Shown here piece by piece: positions 30,677 to 43,213 of a DNA stretch of 64,000 nt. The translations under genes were made by a program, and so were the position numbers. The DNA is taken from assembly GCA_037178625.1 (NCBI GenBank), contig CM074143.1, forward strand, positions 868,001-932,000. The letters run 5' to 3'. Every line of letters starts with the position of its first letter. Positions within the stretch are counted from its first letter, which is position 1. Origin of the DNA: Skeletonema tropicum (taxonomy: Eukaryota > Bacillariophyta > Thalassiosirophyceae > Thalassiosirales > Thalassiosiraceae). Under the pieces are notes generated by a model. It saw only the letters and a list, made by a program, of their open reading frames with translations. It was not told the DNA's origin and did no database searches.

Positions 30677-31322
30677 GGTAACGATATGTAAGGGGAGTAT
30701 AATATGCAGTGGCAGTATGGTGGAGTAGAGTGGATGAAATGAGTTGGCTGAATAGGAAGGAGGAAGACATAATTTTTTTGCGGCAGCTGTTGAGCCACCT
30801 CATCAGAAATTGATATAAAGAAGCTCTTATTATAGTATATTAGACCATTAATTAGTCTATTTATCAAAACTTTCCTATAAATATAGGCTGAAAGGAAAAG
30901 ATCATTGATAGGATAATGAAAAACTGTACTCAATTCTGATCATACTTTAGATATTTTAAAGTGACTGGTCTTCTCGTGTCTTGTAAACGAACTGATTCAA
31001 ATGAGCAAAAATGAGACAACGGAAAAAATCAACGCATCAAGGACCAAGATGGTGTTGATGAGAAATGGCATTGCTCTGAGAACTGGTGGACGCAGCGGGG
31101 CTTATCGGCGTCTGAAGTAAGTGAAGCCATAGGCGTTTATTGGTTCATGGCCGCAATGCACATAACTTGTGTCCTACACCAAGCCACGAATTTTATAATC
31201 TGATGTCATTGCTGCCTGTTTCATTTTGTGGTGAAGGCTAAACACTTTCTGCACTTCGTTCCATGTTCTTTTAGAGAGGGTTGAAATAATAGAATAATAC
31301 ATCCACGCACGTGAGAATCCAG
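30677..31322. other. Intergenic region, divergent promoters
   Basis: About 650 bp between the LON-domain gene (minus) and the DENND4-like gene (plus). AT-rich around 30820-30960. One 39-codon frame at 31001-31120 has no recognisable content and is not called. No RNA gene or mobile element was seen. Confidence 0.4.
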
Positions 31323-31998
31323 ATGCCCCCGATAGATTTTTTGGTGGATATCAGCAGTCCAATCGAAATTGAAGTCAGCATGAGTGTGAGCGCTGACTCC
31401 AATGACAACCACAATAATCATAGTAGCAGCGCGAACGGTGGCTGCAGAACAAATAATAGCATGACAGCCAGTGAGGAGGACAATGAGACTGCGTTACCGC
31501 CTGTGTCATCATCTTCTTCATCATCCAATGCGGTACAGCAAAGAGATGATGAAAAAAGCAGCGATGAAACAAATAACAGCACGACGTTGAATGGCGTAGC
31601 CAAAAATGAATCAACATCTCCATCGTCAAGGACCGTGACAACAAAACCATCCAACTCCTCTCAAGACGACACAGTGGAGAAGAATGTACCAGCAGCAATG
31701 GAAACAGAGGCAACAGTGCCCAACACAAATGAATACAGTCGTCGACTAGTCGAGTACTTTGTAATCATATCTAGTGTACCAAAGAAACATCATCGAAGGA
31801 GGCGAAGTCGCGGACTATCCAGTACATCATCCATCATTTTAGACAATATCCCCGATCATCAGCAACAGACGTCGCCTATCACGCCAGCGTCGCCGGCGTC
31901 ACAACGAAAGGCGGCTAGATTTGATGCAAGAAAGGCTCATTTACAAGGTGATGAATGGGATTTGTCACCAGTAGGGTCGGGAGAGAGACATCAACAAG

Positions 31999-32031
<33 letters not shown>

Positions 32032-35000
32032 AGCAGCAGCAATATGAATCACCTGGAGTAGATTTATGGGATTTACCACCAAGTGGCAGCAGTGGGTTAC
32101 ATGGGGATCAATCTGTCAAAAATAGCAAATCAAATGAACAACCGCGACCACCACCACCTCCTCCACCACCATCACTTTCTCCACATCAACATGGACCATC
32201 ACCAACAACCCGAAAAAACAAATTCCTCTCAAAGGCCAAACTACCATCACTCTCCTTTGACATGACTGAACAAAAAAAGAAATTGACTAAACAAACTGAC
32301 AGCTTTGAGAAGAAATTCAAATCATCCATGAATACCGAAAAGATTGAACGACAATTGGAAAAACTAAAGTTGGAAAAAACATTGAGCAAGTTAAAATCCA
32401 TGAAAAAGGTGGGTGGTTGTGGTGGTAAAAAGGCGGCATCCAACGACAAAGAAGAAGAAGAAAAGGGTGTTACTGCTCATTGCAACAATGCAAACAATAT
32501 CCTCAAGGTAGCACGCCAACAGCATCAAGAACAACAACAATTCCAGGATGAAATTAGCCAATCCATGTCTTCGGCATCTACATTTTCTTACGATGGGGAT
32601 GATACCAATGACCATCACGATGATGCGGAATCCATCATGAGTGATCAGATACGCCCATCACAGCATCCTACATCCGTTCGTAAATTACCCAGTAGTATTC
32701 ATCCGCCTCCACCACCTCCACCAGCTAGTAGTGTGCGTAATACGCCATCATCGCCATTGTCGAAACATTCGACTGGAGGTGATTGGACTCCACAGTGGAC
32801 ACCGGGTGCCGACAATGTACGAGAAAGAATAGGAGGTGTTGGTGGCGGTGGAGGAGCATCTGAAAATATTCGAATTGGAAACGACCGCAATCAGTTTTGT
32901 GATCGAGAATACAATGATGACATTGATGATTGTATACTAGAACCAGTTGTTACGGCGCAGTACCCTCCGGTGGATCATCCGGAACAACCTCTGAACCCAA
33001 TGTTGCCACATTTTTGTTACCCACAGGGCATAGAACATATTGTACCATCGCATGAGTACAAGATGCCACGGATTCATCATTTTGTGTTGACTGATTCTTC
33101 TGGAGGAAAGTTGTATGGGACTTGCTTGACAGTGTACGAGGAGTTTTCGATTGGTGATGATGCTGGTGATGATACCAGCACGTTTGATGACGAAATATCC
33201 CTATTGTCAACACGGGAGGAAGATCAAGAACGAGCCAATATTGAAGTATCCATGGATGGGTCTCCCAAAGTTGTGCGGGCACGTCGACGTCCGCGTCATC
33301 ATACCTATTATGCTCCCCGGGTACTATGTCTGTTGTCAACATGGCCATATCTGAGTGCGTTTCGGACCTATTTGACTCAATTGTATCGACTTGCGACAGC
33401 GACAAGTCTGATGAAGGCACCAATTGAACGATACATTCAGAATATATGTTCGGAAGTACCGGCACCTCCACCAGGTTCATTTGAGGTGAAGCTATCCATT
33501 CTTGATACTCAGATACGATTTTGGGCACCTCCGGCAGATCAGCCTATTCCATACGTGAGCTTGAACTACGGTGTTATATTCGAATGCTTGGATATTGGAA
33601 ATGTCTTGTACGTGTGGTATACTCTGGCATGCGAGCGAAAAATCTTACTCGTTTCAAGTCAGCTGAGTTTGCTTACCATTTGTGCAGAAATATTGTGTTC
33701 CATGCTCTTCCCAATGAGATGGTCGCACCTGTACATTCCAGTGCTACCACGATTCCTGACTCCTATGCTGGATGCACCGATGCCGTATTTGTGTGGGATT
33801 AGTCGAGACATTTTCCCTCATGCTGTTGGAGATATCTCTGACGAGACTGTTGTGGTAGATTTAGATCGCAATTTGGTTACAGTTGGGACGAATACACTTG
33901 ACTTGCCCATTCTATCCCACCGACGTAAAATGAAGCTCGAGTCCGCACTGGAGAAGAATGCTGGTGATGTGTTCTGGAACGCAAGAGGGCTGACCAAATC
34001 TGAGGTAGAGGCTGTTCGTTTGAGTGGAGATGAAAATGCGCTTGAGAAGATGCTGGGTACGGCGGATGCTGTTTGGGATGAAAAGATATGTTGCATGGAC
34101 GATGCATTCAACCTTGCGCATTCCCCAGATTCGATGAATATCTTACACAACACAGACGATGAGCCGAATGATCTAGAGCAAAGTAGATGGGACCTTGTTC
34201 AAGAGGCATTTATGAGATTTTATGTGTCCATGCTCAAGGATTACCGCAAATATATGCCGGCTTGTTCTGGGAAGCTATCGAGCTGGCGTGATCCTGGTGC
34301 CATGGAAAGTGGCAGATTTCTTTCAGATGAGTTTGTAAATTCTCAGCGACCTGATTTTAGGCCGTTCTTGGAAGAACTTATGGGTACGCAGCAATTTGAC
34401 GACTTTGTGAGCAGACGGATGTATAACGCTGCAGATGCTCCTGATGTCAAATTCTTTGACCAAAGCATCGAAGCGAAGAGGAACAGGAGTAAACTGAAAC
34501 TGAAGAAGATCGAGACTCCCTTCCTCAACGCTGCAAGCGCCCATAGAGATTTGAAGCAAATAGATGCGATCGAGCCCAATAAGAAGAAGGTGCCCTCTCC
34601 TCCGTACACTTACAAAACGTGGCCAGAGACGTTCGATGAAAGCCTCTATGGCATACCGAGACCCATTCCTGGAATTATTACAGCCGAATTCGACAGAAGA
34701 TCTGCATTGATCGCGTTGCTAAAGAAAGAACATGGCATTGTCGACGAGGGGATTTTCCCGGGAAGTAACAACCCTTCGGCAGAGGCAACAGCTTTTGTTC
34801 TTTTCTTCGTCACATTTTCGCAAATTATCGGCCGAGAATGGACTGCATTAGATTTGCGGCACACTGCTATGTTTGGACAGGGTGACACCACAGACGGCGA
34901 AGCGAGCTTGTCGGGGTCCTCCGCATCTCCATGGATGCCAAAAGTAAATCCGCCATGGATGGCAGGAGAGAATTTCAACTCCTTGGACCGACCAAAAGAC

Positions 35001-36432
35001 GAGACAGAGGTAGTCGTCAGCAGTGATTTACAAATAGACACATGCTGTGATCAGGACTGCAGCAACATTTGCGCCAATATTGGGCAAGCTATTGATCCGT
35101 CAAACTTTAATCCTTGGAACGCTGTCAAGACAGCAGAAGATGCAGTAGAGAATCCTTTCGGAGAAAGTGACATTGCAAACTACGGGACACAACTCGTTGA
35201 GAGCACTCCCAAGAGTCCAATCGGTGAAGAACTAGAAAACGAAATAGCGAAAGCCAGGGCTATTGCCGTTGCCCAAATCGATCTTGGATACGACACTTTG
35301 AAAATGATGCGTATGAGAAAGCTGCCAACAGAATCTATAACTTACAAGGCGCTTATTGAAGCTTGTGGTAACTGCGGAATTTCTCACAGGGCGAACCAAT
35401 TGATGGAAATGATGACACAAGACGTAAGTCGTATCTTCGCCTTTGTGCTTGATTTGATTTTGTTTTGCCTCTGGAAGAAGTGCCTATTCTTGTCTCACTT
35501 CCATTTTGCAAATCTTTCTCATTCTTTAGGGCATGGCATTAGATAGCGAGACATACTTTTGTTTTATCAAAGCGTTTTCCAACAATGAAGGTGGTGCAAT
35601 CCCTGCCCTTACAACAGACGCGCTCTCAGAAATTTCCGTCGGCAGAGAATCATCTATTGTGTCTGCCTCCACAAACATGTCAACATCCGACGGAACTAGA
35701 AGTCGGTCAGGTAAAAAGGGCTCAATCATGACTGGCATTCAAAATGCCGTCTCGTCAACAATCGCAGCGAATAGACGTGCGTTCCGAACGGCCAAGCAGA
35801 AGAGGTTGAAACGACTTGGAACGAGAAGATTGACAAAGCAATCGAACTTGTCTGTGACCAAGTCAGTCAAGACACAATTAGCCATGGGCAATGCCATTCT
35901 CGAAGATCTCTACCCAGGTATCAAAATTGATACCTCCAGTGACGCATGTCCCAAATGCTCACGCGTCTTGGACGAAGATAGTATCATTTTGGGATGGAAG
36001 CCATGCGAAGTGAAAGATTTCTCCACCACTTGTCCATCCTGCAAACACAAATTCATCCCCACATTTTCTGTATCTTGCAACCTTGAATCATTCATGGGAT
36101 CTCAAGGAAAGGGCACACCACTCTACTGCGATTACCTCTCTCCGTGGGTGTTGCTTCAAGAGATTCGTGGCCTTATTAACACGGAACGTGTGCCTTGTGC
36201 CGGAAAGGCTGCCAAATTCTTTGGTGTAGAAGACGACTCTAAGAATGATGAGGTAAAGGGAGGTGTCGATGCCATTATTGATCCTAACTTTCGTGATGGG
36301 AATGGAATCAACGCGACGCTGTGGTGGAATATGATTGTTACCTTCCGACGCTTCAAAATACCCTTCACTTTTTTAATGCAGGGCAGTTACAAAGATCAAC
36401 AATTGATTATGCCTTTGCTGGAAGATATGTAA
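31323..36432 (+). CDS. DENND4-like DENN-domain protein (Rab guanine-nucleotide exchange factor)
   Basis: Two exons, 31323-35423 and 35530-36432, joined across a 106-nt GT-AG intron (GTAAGT ... CTTTAG, phase 0), giving about 1667 residues. The frame can be read 12 bp further up from a GTG, but the first ATG is at 31323. The first ~550 residues are low complexity with a polyQ tract from (CAG/CAA)n at 32001-32042 and polyPro. A tripartite DENN module follows: uDENN near 557 (FCYPQGIEHIVPSHEYKMP), core DENN about 662-860 (YYAPRVLCLLSTWPYLSAFR; MRWSHLYIPVLP), dDENN about 950-1045. Then come PPR-like helices spanning the intron (SITYKALIEACGNCGISHR) and a paired CxxC element with GW (CPKCSRVL; TTCPSCKHKFIP). 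That order is characteristic of the DENND4 subfamily, exchange factors for Rab10-type GTPases in vesicle traffic. Confidence 0.9.
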
Positions 36433-36508
36433 ATACTGTAAACAGCTGCGTTTCATATACACATATAGCGAAAATATGAGTCAGATTTGATATGAATATA
36501 AATTGTTG

Positions 36509-37894
36509 TTATCTCATCGTCTTCTTCATGAATTGCTTCCAAACTCGATCATCACTCGAACGTTGATGACTACCCTTCTTTGTCCTATCCCACTCATTCT
36601 TCAGCGATTCTCCATTCGGTCCTCTCGCTGGAGCAGGACGCACACTCTCCCCTTTCGCTGCCCTTCTTGCCATTTCAAATCCCATTCGTTCCCCGCTAAC
36701 TCCACCAAGGTCATCTGCTTCCTCTGCCTGTTGTTGCTGTGTTTTCAATGTATCAATTTCGACTTGACGTTCATCTCGTCGTTGTGCAATCCAATCTTGT
36801 TGATGTAATTGAAAGTTGTGAGAGTAGGATTGTCCAAGAGTCGATACATCGGAGCGTTGGACGGATCCTCCTGCGGATGAGGCTGAGTATGCTGCGGAGG
36901 AGGACGGTATTGCTGTGGATTGTACGTTAGTTTGAGAAGTAGCTGCTTTTCTCGGGGACGTTGTTGCTATTGTTGTTGCCGTTGTTGTTGAGATATCAGC
37001 GTCTTGTCGCTTGCGTTTTCCCGGTCCAGAAGCAAAATTCATAGGAACAGCTGCATGCACATCATCGGCAGCATCAGTAGTATTATGATCATTTCCCCTC
37101 CCAACATCATGCTGTGACCTACCCCGACCACGAGCCTTTTCATATTCCATAGCTGCTCTCTCCGTCTCTTTTAACGTCCTTAATCGCTCCGATGCAGGCA
37201 ATGCAACCTCAGCAATTCCAGAACCCATCATCATGGCTCCACCGGCACCTACATCACCCTCTTTGGATTGTCCTCCACCATTGCCTGGATTGTTTGTTGA
37301 ATTTGCATTGTTAGATTGTAGTAATTCTGCAAACAATTCCTTTTCATCCTCAGTAGGTCCAGCAGTACTTGTTGCCGCCGCTTCTCCATTACTTTGTGCA
37401 GTCACATCACCACCCTGTAAATTCTTTTGAATAAACTCCTCCATGGCCCTCTTGTGCTTCTTGGCCAAAATTCCCCCCTCTTCATCACCACCCATGTCAT
37501 TCGATCCGGCTAATTTCCCCTCGGAGAATGTGCCTTTCAGACGCTCTTCTAAATCTTTATTTTTATTCGTGTCAACGTTGGTGACATCATCATCGGTAGT
37601 GGTTGCAGCAGTAGTTGATTTGGAGGCTTTCAAGAGATGTGTCGAATCTACTCCTCGATTTCGATAGTTAATTAGCTTTCGTCGGCGGTCTACTGCTAGA
37701 ATTGTATGCAGGGCGCCCTCTTCTTCTTCGTCGTCATCACCATCATCTACTTCACGAAGAACATCATTTTTGTTATCAGTTGCAGCGGCAGCTGCGGAGT
37801 CATCGTTATTATTTTGTGTTGATTTACGAAGTTGCTTCTTTTTGATGTTGCGTTTCTTGAATTTAATCTTTGGTTGCTGCTGAGTGTCGGTCAT
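36509..37894 (-). CDS. Tls1/C9orf78-like spliceosome-associated protein
   Basis: 461 residues, highly charged. The N-terminus has the basic KIKFKKRNIKKKQLRK segment, then INYRNRGVDSTHLLK, and in the middle GIAEVALPASERLRTLKETE, followed by MPMNFASG-like sequence (AAVPMNFASGPGKRKRQ). The order basic start, RxRGxDS-LL, and a V-x-L/P-x-x-x-R-L/I segment fits the Tls1/C9orf78 (HCA59) family, disordered proteins bound to the spliceosome. Conservation beyond these motifs is low, and a long Ser/Thr/Gln-rich insertion separates them from the C-terminal RRDERQVEIDTLKTQQ helix. It is convergent with the DENND4-like gene, with 76 bp between stops. Confidence 0.65.
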   Translation of the reverse strand: MTDTQQQPKIKFKKRNIKKKQLRKSTQNNNDDSAAAAATDNKNDVLREVDDGDDDEEEEGALHTILAVDRRRKLINYRNRGVDSTHLLKASKSTTAATTTDDDVTNVDTNKNKDLEERLKGTFSEGKLAGSNDMGGDEEGGILAKKHKRAMEEFIQKNLQGGDVTAQSNGEAAATSTAGPTEDEKELFAELLQSNNANSTNNPGNGGGQSKEGDVGAGGAMMMGSGIAEVALPASERLRTLKETERAAMEYEKARGRGRSQHDVGRGNDHNTTDAADDVHAAVPMNFASGPGKRKRQDADISTTTATTIATTSPRKAATSQTNVQSTAIPSSSAAYSASSAGGSVQRSDVSTLGQSYSHNFQLHQQDWIAQRRDERQVEIDTLKTQQQQAEEADDLGGVSGERMGFEMARRAAKGESVRPAPARGPNGESLKNEWDRTKKGSHQRSSDDRVWKQFMKKTMR

Positions 37895-38811
37895 CGTTTG
37901 TAGTTATTGGAGAGCTGACCGCCGGGACTAAAGGAGATGGTTGAATCTGAATCTGCAGTTATTAAGAAGTAGGATAAGGATGAGAGAGCAGGAGAGCTCG
38001 CATTTATCCTTGAATGAGACTTTGACAGAAGACAAAAAATAAGAGGAGGCGATACTGTAGATATATATATATTTGAGTTCAGCTTGCAAGTCGAATTTTA
38101 ATATCAGGCTGATGGTGGCAAACAACGTATCAATAAGATCCTAATAATGACCAAGGTACTTATGAAGATAACCACTGCAAGCGAGGTCAAAAACATAGTA
38201 CTGTGTTAGTGAGGGTCGTACCATACTTAGGTAGATACTTATGGTTCCCATAGGTTCCCATCGTCATAAGAGTACATAAGCCGTCTGGGTCCTTGATGGT
38301 TGATGGCATGTGAGTACCGTATCTAATTAGGACTTAGTATATTTTGAAATGGTACTGGTTTTTATCGGAAGCCACACTCGACTCGACAAACTTAAAGTTG
38401 GAGGAGGTTGCTTATTTTTTGCTACCCACATAGGTAAGTATCTAAATACAAACGGCGGTCAGTTTATCGCGCTAGGAAGAACTGACGTGCGCGACGAAAA
38501 AATAACGGAGCTAAAACTCCCAGAGAAAAAGTTAAAGCACAAAATAGGTGCTTGCAAAATTCATTTCGATGAGACAGTATGTACATACCACCCGTATGTA
38601 GGGCTTGAAATCGTAAAAACTTCCTCCTATGTACTTCAAGCTTCAAAAGGTACTCCTACTCACAGGTTGAGCTGAAGTTGAGCTTTGAGCCCCGTACCAA
38701 TTACAATCATCTATTTAAGTGAGTGTCAGTATTGTAGAGAAAGGAGAATTTAAACCTGGAGGGACTAGATACTCCCTGATAGTATTTATTGTTTTGTGTC
38801 CATCCTATCCG
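37895..38811. other. Intergenic region without a supported gene
   Basis: About 900 bp. It includes a GA-rich start, a TATATATATAT run near 38060, and short inverted copies of TAGATACTTA (about 38230 and 38435). A 108-codon frame at 38349-38675 has an ATG but no recognisable domain or neighbour logic; it might be a decayed gene or transposon piece. A frame at 38719 opens with GTG; the usable ATG is at 38812. Confidence 0.4.
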
Positions 38812-41800
38812 ATGTCAAATAAAAGTAATGTAAACAGAAGTGCATTTGGCATGAGCACACCACTCTCGGAGTGGATTCACTCCTTCAAAACGAAAATATT
38901 CGGTGACGGTGGTGAACAGCAACAGCAGCCTTCAGATGGGGGAAAAGCCACGCTTCCAACGGTGCCCGATGATTACTTACTTTCGGCTCTGCAGATTGCC
39001 GCCTCACTTGCTGATCAGATTTGCAAAGCCGAAGAAGATAGCGATTGTCAACAATTTACGCCTTCGCCGGGCGCGGAAGATTGGATAGATGGCATTGCAG
39101 TCAGGCCGAATAATGATGACAGCAGCAATTATAGCAAATAATATTCGAGCAGAAATAGTGCCGTCTTTATTGTTCAATGCGACCGATGATAATGATTCGA
39201 GACGAGAAAGAACTGACGGAATATTATATTCACTCGGGATTGTCTTTTATGAAATATTCTCAATGGGGGAACGGCCTGCTGAGATTGAACCAAAACAAGT
39301 AGTAGGAGATAGGAGTAGACCTGTCGCTGACGGGTCTCAAATTCAAACTGGGGCGACGAATGAATTGTTAGAGAGCTTGGATCCACTCCCCTTTGATGAA
39401 GGTGGCGAAGCCATTGATCTAGAAACCTTCAGCGGAGTTGATATTAACGGCAGTGATATTTTCAAAATGGATGATCTTCATGGCGATGATCCTCTCGCGA
39501 TAGATGATCTTCATTGCGATGATCATCTCGGAATGGATGATCTTCAAGACGAATACAATAATCTTTGGGGAAATGATGACATTGACGGGTCACCGCACAT
39601 GTACGGTCAAAATCCAAGAAAGAAAGTATCGGCAAGTAATAAGAGCATTATGTATGCAATATCGGTGGAGACACTGAAAGATAAAGGAGTTCCGATATCT
39701 GTGTGTGATTTGATTTCCAATATGTTGGATGTAGCAGATGACAGACACAGGGGAGAGGATGCGTATCGATCTATGTCAGATGTGAGGGATGACTTGCAGC
39801 TCATGCTTGATAAACCTGCGATCTATCTCTACGATCAGGATATGAGGAGTCTATCAACGACTGGATTGAAATTTGATGACACTCTCTACGGTAGAAAAGA
39901 CGAGCTGTCCGCTATTATCGATGCCTACCGGCGGTCAGCGGTTGGTGAAAGCGAGTCGGTAGTAATATCCGGCAAATCTGGAACGGGCAAGTCATTTTTG
40001 GCGATTGAAGCAGGGAAGTATGTGATTTCAAACAGAGGAATCTTCTTAACTGGAAAGTTTGATCGACTGCAACAGGGCAAACCATTTAGTGCATTGGCGT
40101 CGGCTTTCAACCAATTCTGCGATTATCTGGTACGCGATCGCACCCTTGCTTCGATGAAGCAGAAATTGGTCCATCAGATGCATCGTATACTTGGAAGGGA
40201 TGCATATTACTTGACCAAGCTTATACCCACGTTGGCAATCATTCTAGGTCTGGAAGGAACTGGCTATAACCACGACGAAGACAACATCAACGCCAAGAAG
40301 CGGCTTCAAATGCTGCTATGTCGATTTGTGCAAGTGATATCCAATGCATTTGACGCCCGTGTAACTTTATTCCTCGATGACTTGCAGTGGGCAGATTCAG
40401 CATCTATCGCAGCTGTGAACCAGCTCTTACTCGGTGACGGCCTCAACTCGCAGGATGTACATTTTTTCTTCTTAGGATGTTACCGGAAAGGAGAGGTTAC
40501 CGGCGGTGTAAACGATGACGTTATTCCATCAACAATCGTCAATCTTGATTCAATAGACAAAGAGACGTTGGGAACGATGGTCTCAGAAACTTTGTGCCTA
40601 TTGCCGCGTCTCACGCGGACTTTGTCGAGTATAATATACCACAAGACGAAGGGAAATCCACTTTTCGTCACTCGATTGATGATTTCGCTGAGCAAGGATG
40701 GTCTACTACGTCCAAGCTTGCGACGGCGACGGTGGGAGTGGGACGAACAAAAGATCTTATGCCAGAAGCTGCCTGATGATGTGGCCGAGTTCCTATCTCA
40801 TACAATTTTAGCGTTGCCCACTGATGTGAAATCAACACTGAGCACTTTGTCTTGTTTTGGATCATGGGTAAACAGTGCCTTCGTCGAGACACTTGAGGGG
40901 GTTCTCGACAAGAACTTACGAGGCGGCATAGAAACAGCTGTCGCTGAAGGATTACTGGACAAGATAGACGATCAATATCGTTTCAGTCACGACCGCATCC
41001 AAGAGGCTGCTTACAACATGATGAATTACCTGGATCGGTGCCACTTTCATTTCAATTATGGTATGACTTTAGCCTCTTTGCACGATGAAGAGGACGGCTT
41101 TCTTATCACTGCTGTATGTCAACTCAATTTAGCGGGTCCTGAAGCTGTTCAAAATAAGAGGCAATACGCCATTGTTGCAAATCTCAATCTCAGGGCCGGG
41201 AAGAAGGCAATGGAGATGTCCGATTTTGAAGCAGCTTACTCATATTTTGACAACGGGATAACATTTCTGCGGGAAAAGCACTGGGAGGAACACTATACGT
41301 TTAGTTTAGAGTTGTTTAACTTGGCTGCAAACTGTGCCCTTGCTAATAGCGATACCACCAGCTTGAAACTTCTATCTCAACAAGTTATGAAAAAGGCTAA
41401 GTCATTTGAGGACACACTGAACGTTACATATTTCATTACATGTTCTCTGGCATACTCATCAAGGTTACCAGTATCAGTTGAAAAGGGGCTGGATATTTTG
41501 TCGCAGTTGGGTATTGATTTGCGAAGGTGTGGATCGAGTATAAAAACTTGCGTGAAAGAAACAAAGGATCTGCTTTCAGCTTACACTTATGATGAATTAT
41601 TGAACACCAGAAGAATGACTCACTCAATAATGATTATGGCAATGAAATTCCTGAGCAAATTGATGTTAGGAATGGCTCAAATTAAGCCTGAATCATCGCC
41701 GTATGTGGCGAGACAAATTATTGAGCTGTCTGTTGATCATGGCATGACTCCTGTGTCTGCATTAGGGTTTGCGCACTTTGGCTCGTATGCAGCAAAGCTT

Positions 41801-43003
41801 GGAGATATCAGTGGAGGATACAACTACGTGAAACTGGCTTGTTCGTTGCTAGACAAATTAGGGTCAAGAGAAAATGCTGGTGAGGTCATGTGTATACGAA
41901 CACAAGTTGTATCACACATAGAGCCAATTCAAGCTACACTGGAATATCATAATGAGGGATGCGCTGCTGCAATAGCATCTGGTGATATCATCCAAGCAGC
42001 TCTCAACTTGTACGCAGGTTATTTATGCAATTTCTACGCTGGTGTAAAGTTACAAACCACAAGAGAAAAAGGTGAAGAAGTAATGAACTTCATACGGGAA
42101 AGAAAGATGGTGATATTTTTGCTAGAAGTAAAACTCATACAGAATTCTGTATTCAAGTTGATTGGAATGGATAAAGAACCAAATCAGAGTTCGGCCGAGG
42201 AAGAGAGCATTGTCGCAACAAAGAAAAGTAGCGTCAAGTTGACACACTTCTTTCAGAAGTCCTACATCAGCTTCATGTTTCGATTGTACGATGATACCAA
42301 AGACTATATAGAGAAGTACTTCGGTTGCGTCACTAGCAGCGATGTTGCCAATTTGCTAGTCTGGCAATCTTTTAATGCATTCTATGTTGGTCTCATTTCA
42401 TTCTGGGTGGCTAGAAACTCGAGGGATGGTGACGAATGGCACGAAAGAGGCAACAAATCCAAACTGGCATTGAAGAAATGGGTAGAAACGTCCCAGTGGA
42501 CATTTGAGAATAATTGGTACTTGTTGGAGGCAGAGGAAGCATATTCTAACAGCAACTTTGGTGACGCTAAAATGTACTATGAGAAGGCTGTATCATCAGC
42601 CAAAGCTCACAAGGTAAGATGAAAAGAATGCGCATGCTTTCACATTGGCTCATACCATGGCGTCGTATATTCACTTGTTTTCTGGTGTATAACGCATTTA
42701 GTTTGTACACGAAGAAGCCTTGGCCTGTGAATTGGCGGCGTATTTCTACTTGGATATAGGGGAGGTCAACATTGCAGCTGATTACTGTTTACTTGCACAT
42801 GAAAGGTATCAAGAATGGGTAAGTGTTCACTTTGATTTCTATCTTTACATTTGTCAATCAATTGTTGATTTTGTCTCAAATCTTAGTCTCCTGTACGTGC
42901 TTTGTCGGCCTCTTCCCAGGGTGCAATTGGGAAGTGTACAAGTTTGTTCAAGTTCTTTGGTAGTACAATGAACAATTGTGTGGGTTCAAGCTCGGCAATT
43001 TAG
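38812..43003 (+). CDS. AAA ATPase (AAA_16/STAND-like) with TPR-type C-terminus and pseudokinase-like N-terminus
   Basis: Main coding: a frame from 39089 to 42613, exon 42702-42818, exon 42920-43003. The introns, 42614-42701 and 42819-42919, are clean GT-AG and phase 0; the last junction gives YQEW-GAIGKCTSLFKFF. An upstream ATG at 38812 opens a different frame that stops at 39139-39141 and overlaps the main one, so a short intron or a +1 shift must join them, or the gene starts at 39089. Numbering from 39089: a kinase-lobe-like LYSLGIVFYEIFSMGERP near 46-63; acidic tandem DDLHGDDPLAIDDLHCDDH; P-loop GKSGTGKS 295-302; Walker B TLFLDDLQWAD 426-436; then helical TPR-like repeats. Related proteins often continue into GAF and kinase or cyclase domains; this one ends 27 residues into the last exon. 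Likely a signal-transduction NTPase. Confidence 0.8.
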
Positions 43004-43213
43004 TCTGACATAGCTGACCTTCTTATTGCCCCAGAATAGATTTTAATGAAGAGATAGAAGGGTAGCTATTCGCATACCAATTTGCTGGTTATTTGCCGAA
43101 GATACCATATCGTGTTGGTATTACTGAAAATACCTGCTCAGTATGGTATGAATAAATAATATTGTATCTGGATCTTTGCCAATCATGGATCTAGCCATGA
43201 AATTGACGACGAT

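Noticed and set aside
31311..31322. GTG start for the DENND4-like gene, and similarly GTG at 48936 and 38719
   Set aside because: Eukaryotic nuclear genes normally use ATG; in-frame ATGs with better context follow at 31323, 48981 and 38812.
38349..38675. 108-codon frame in the intergenic region
   Set aside because: No domain, no recognisable homology and no promoter context; kept only as a remark.
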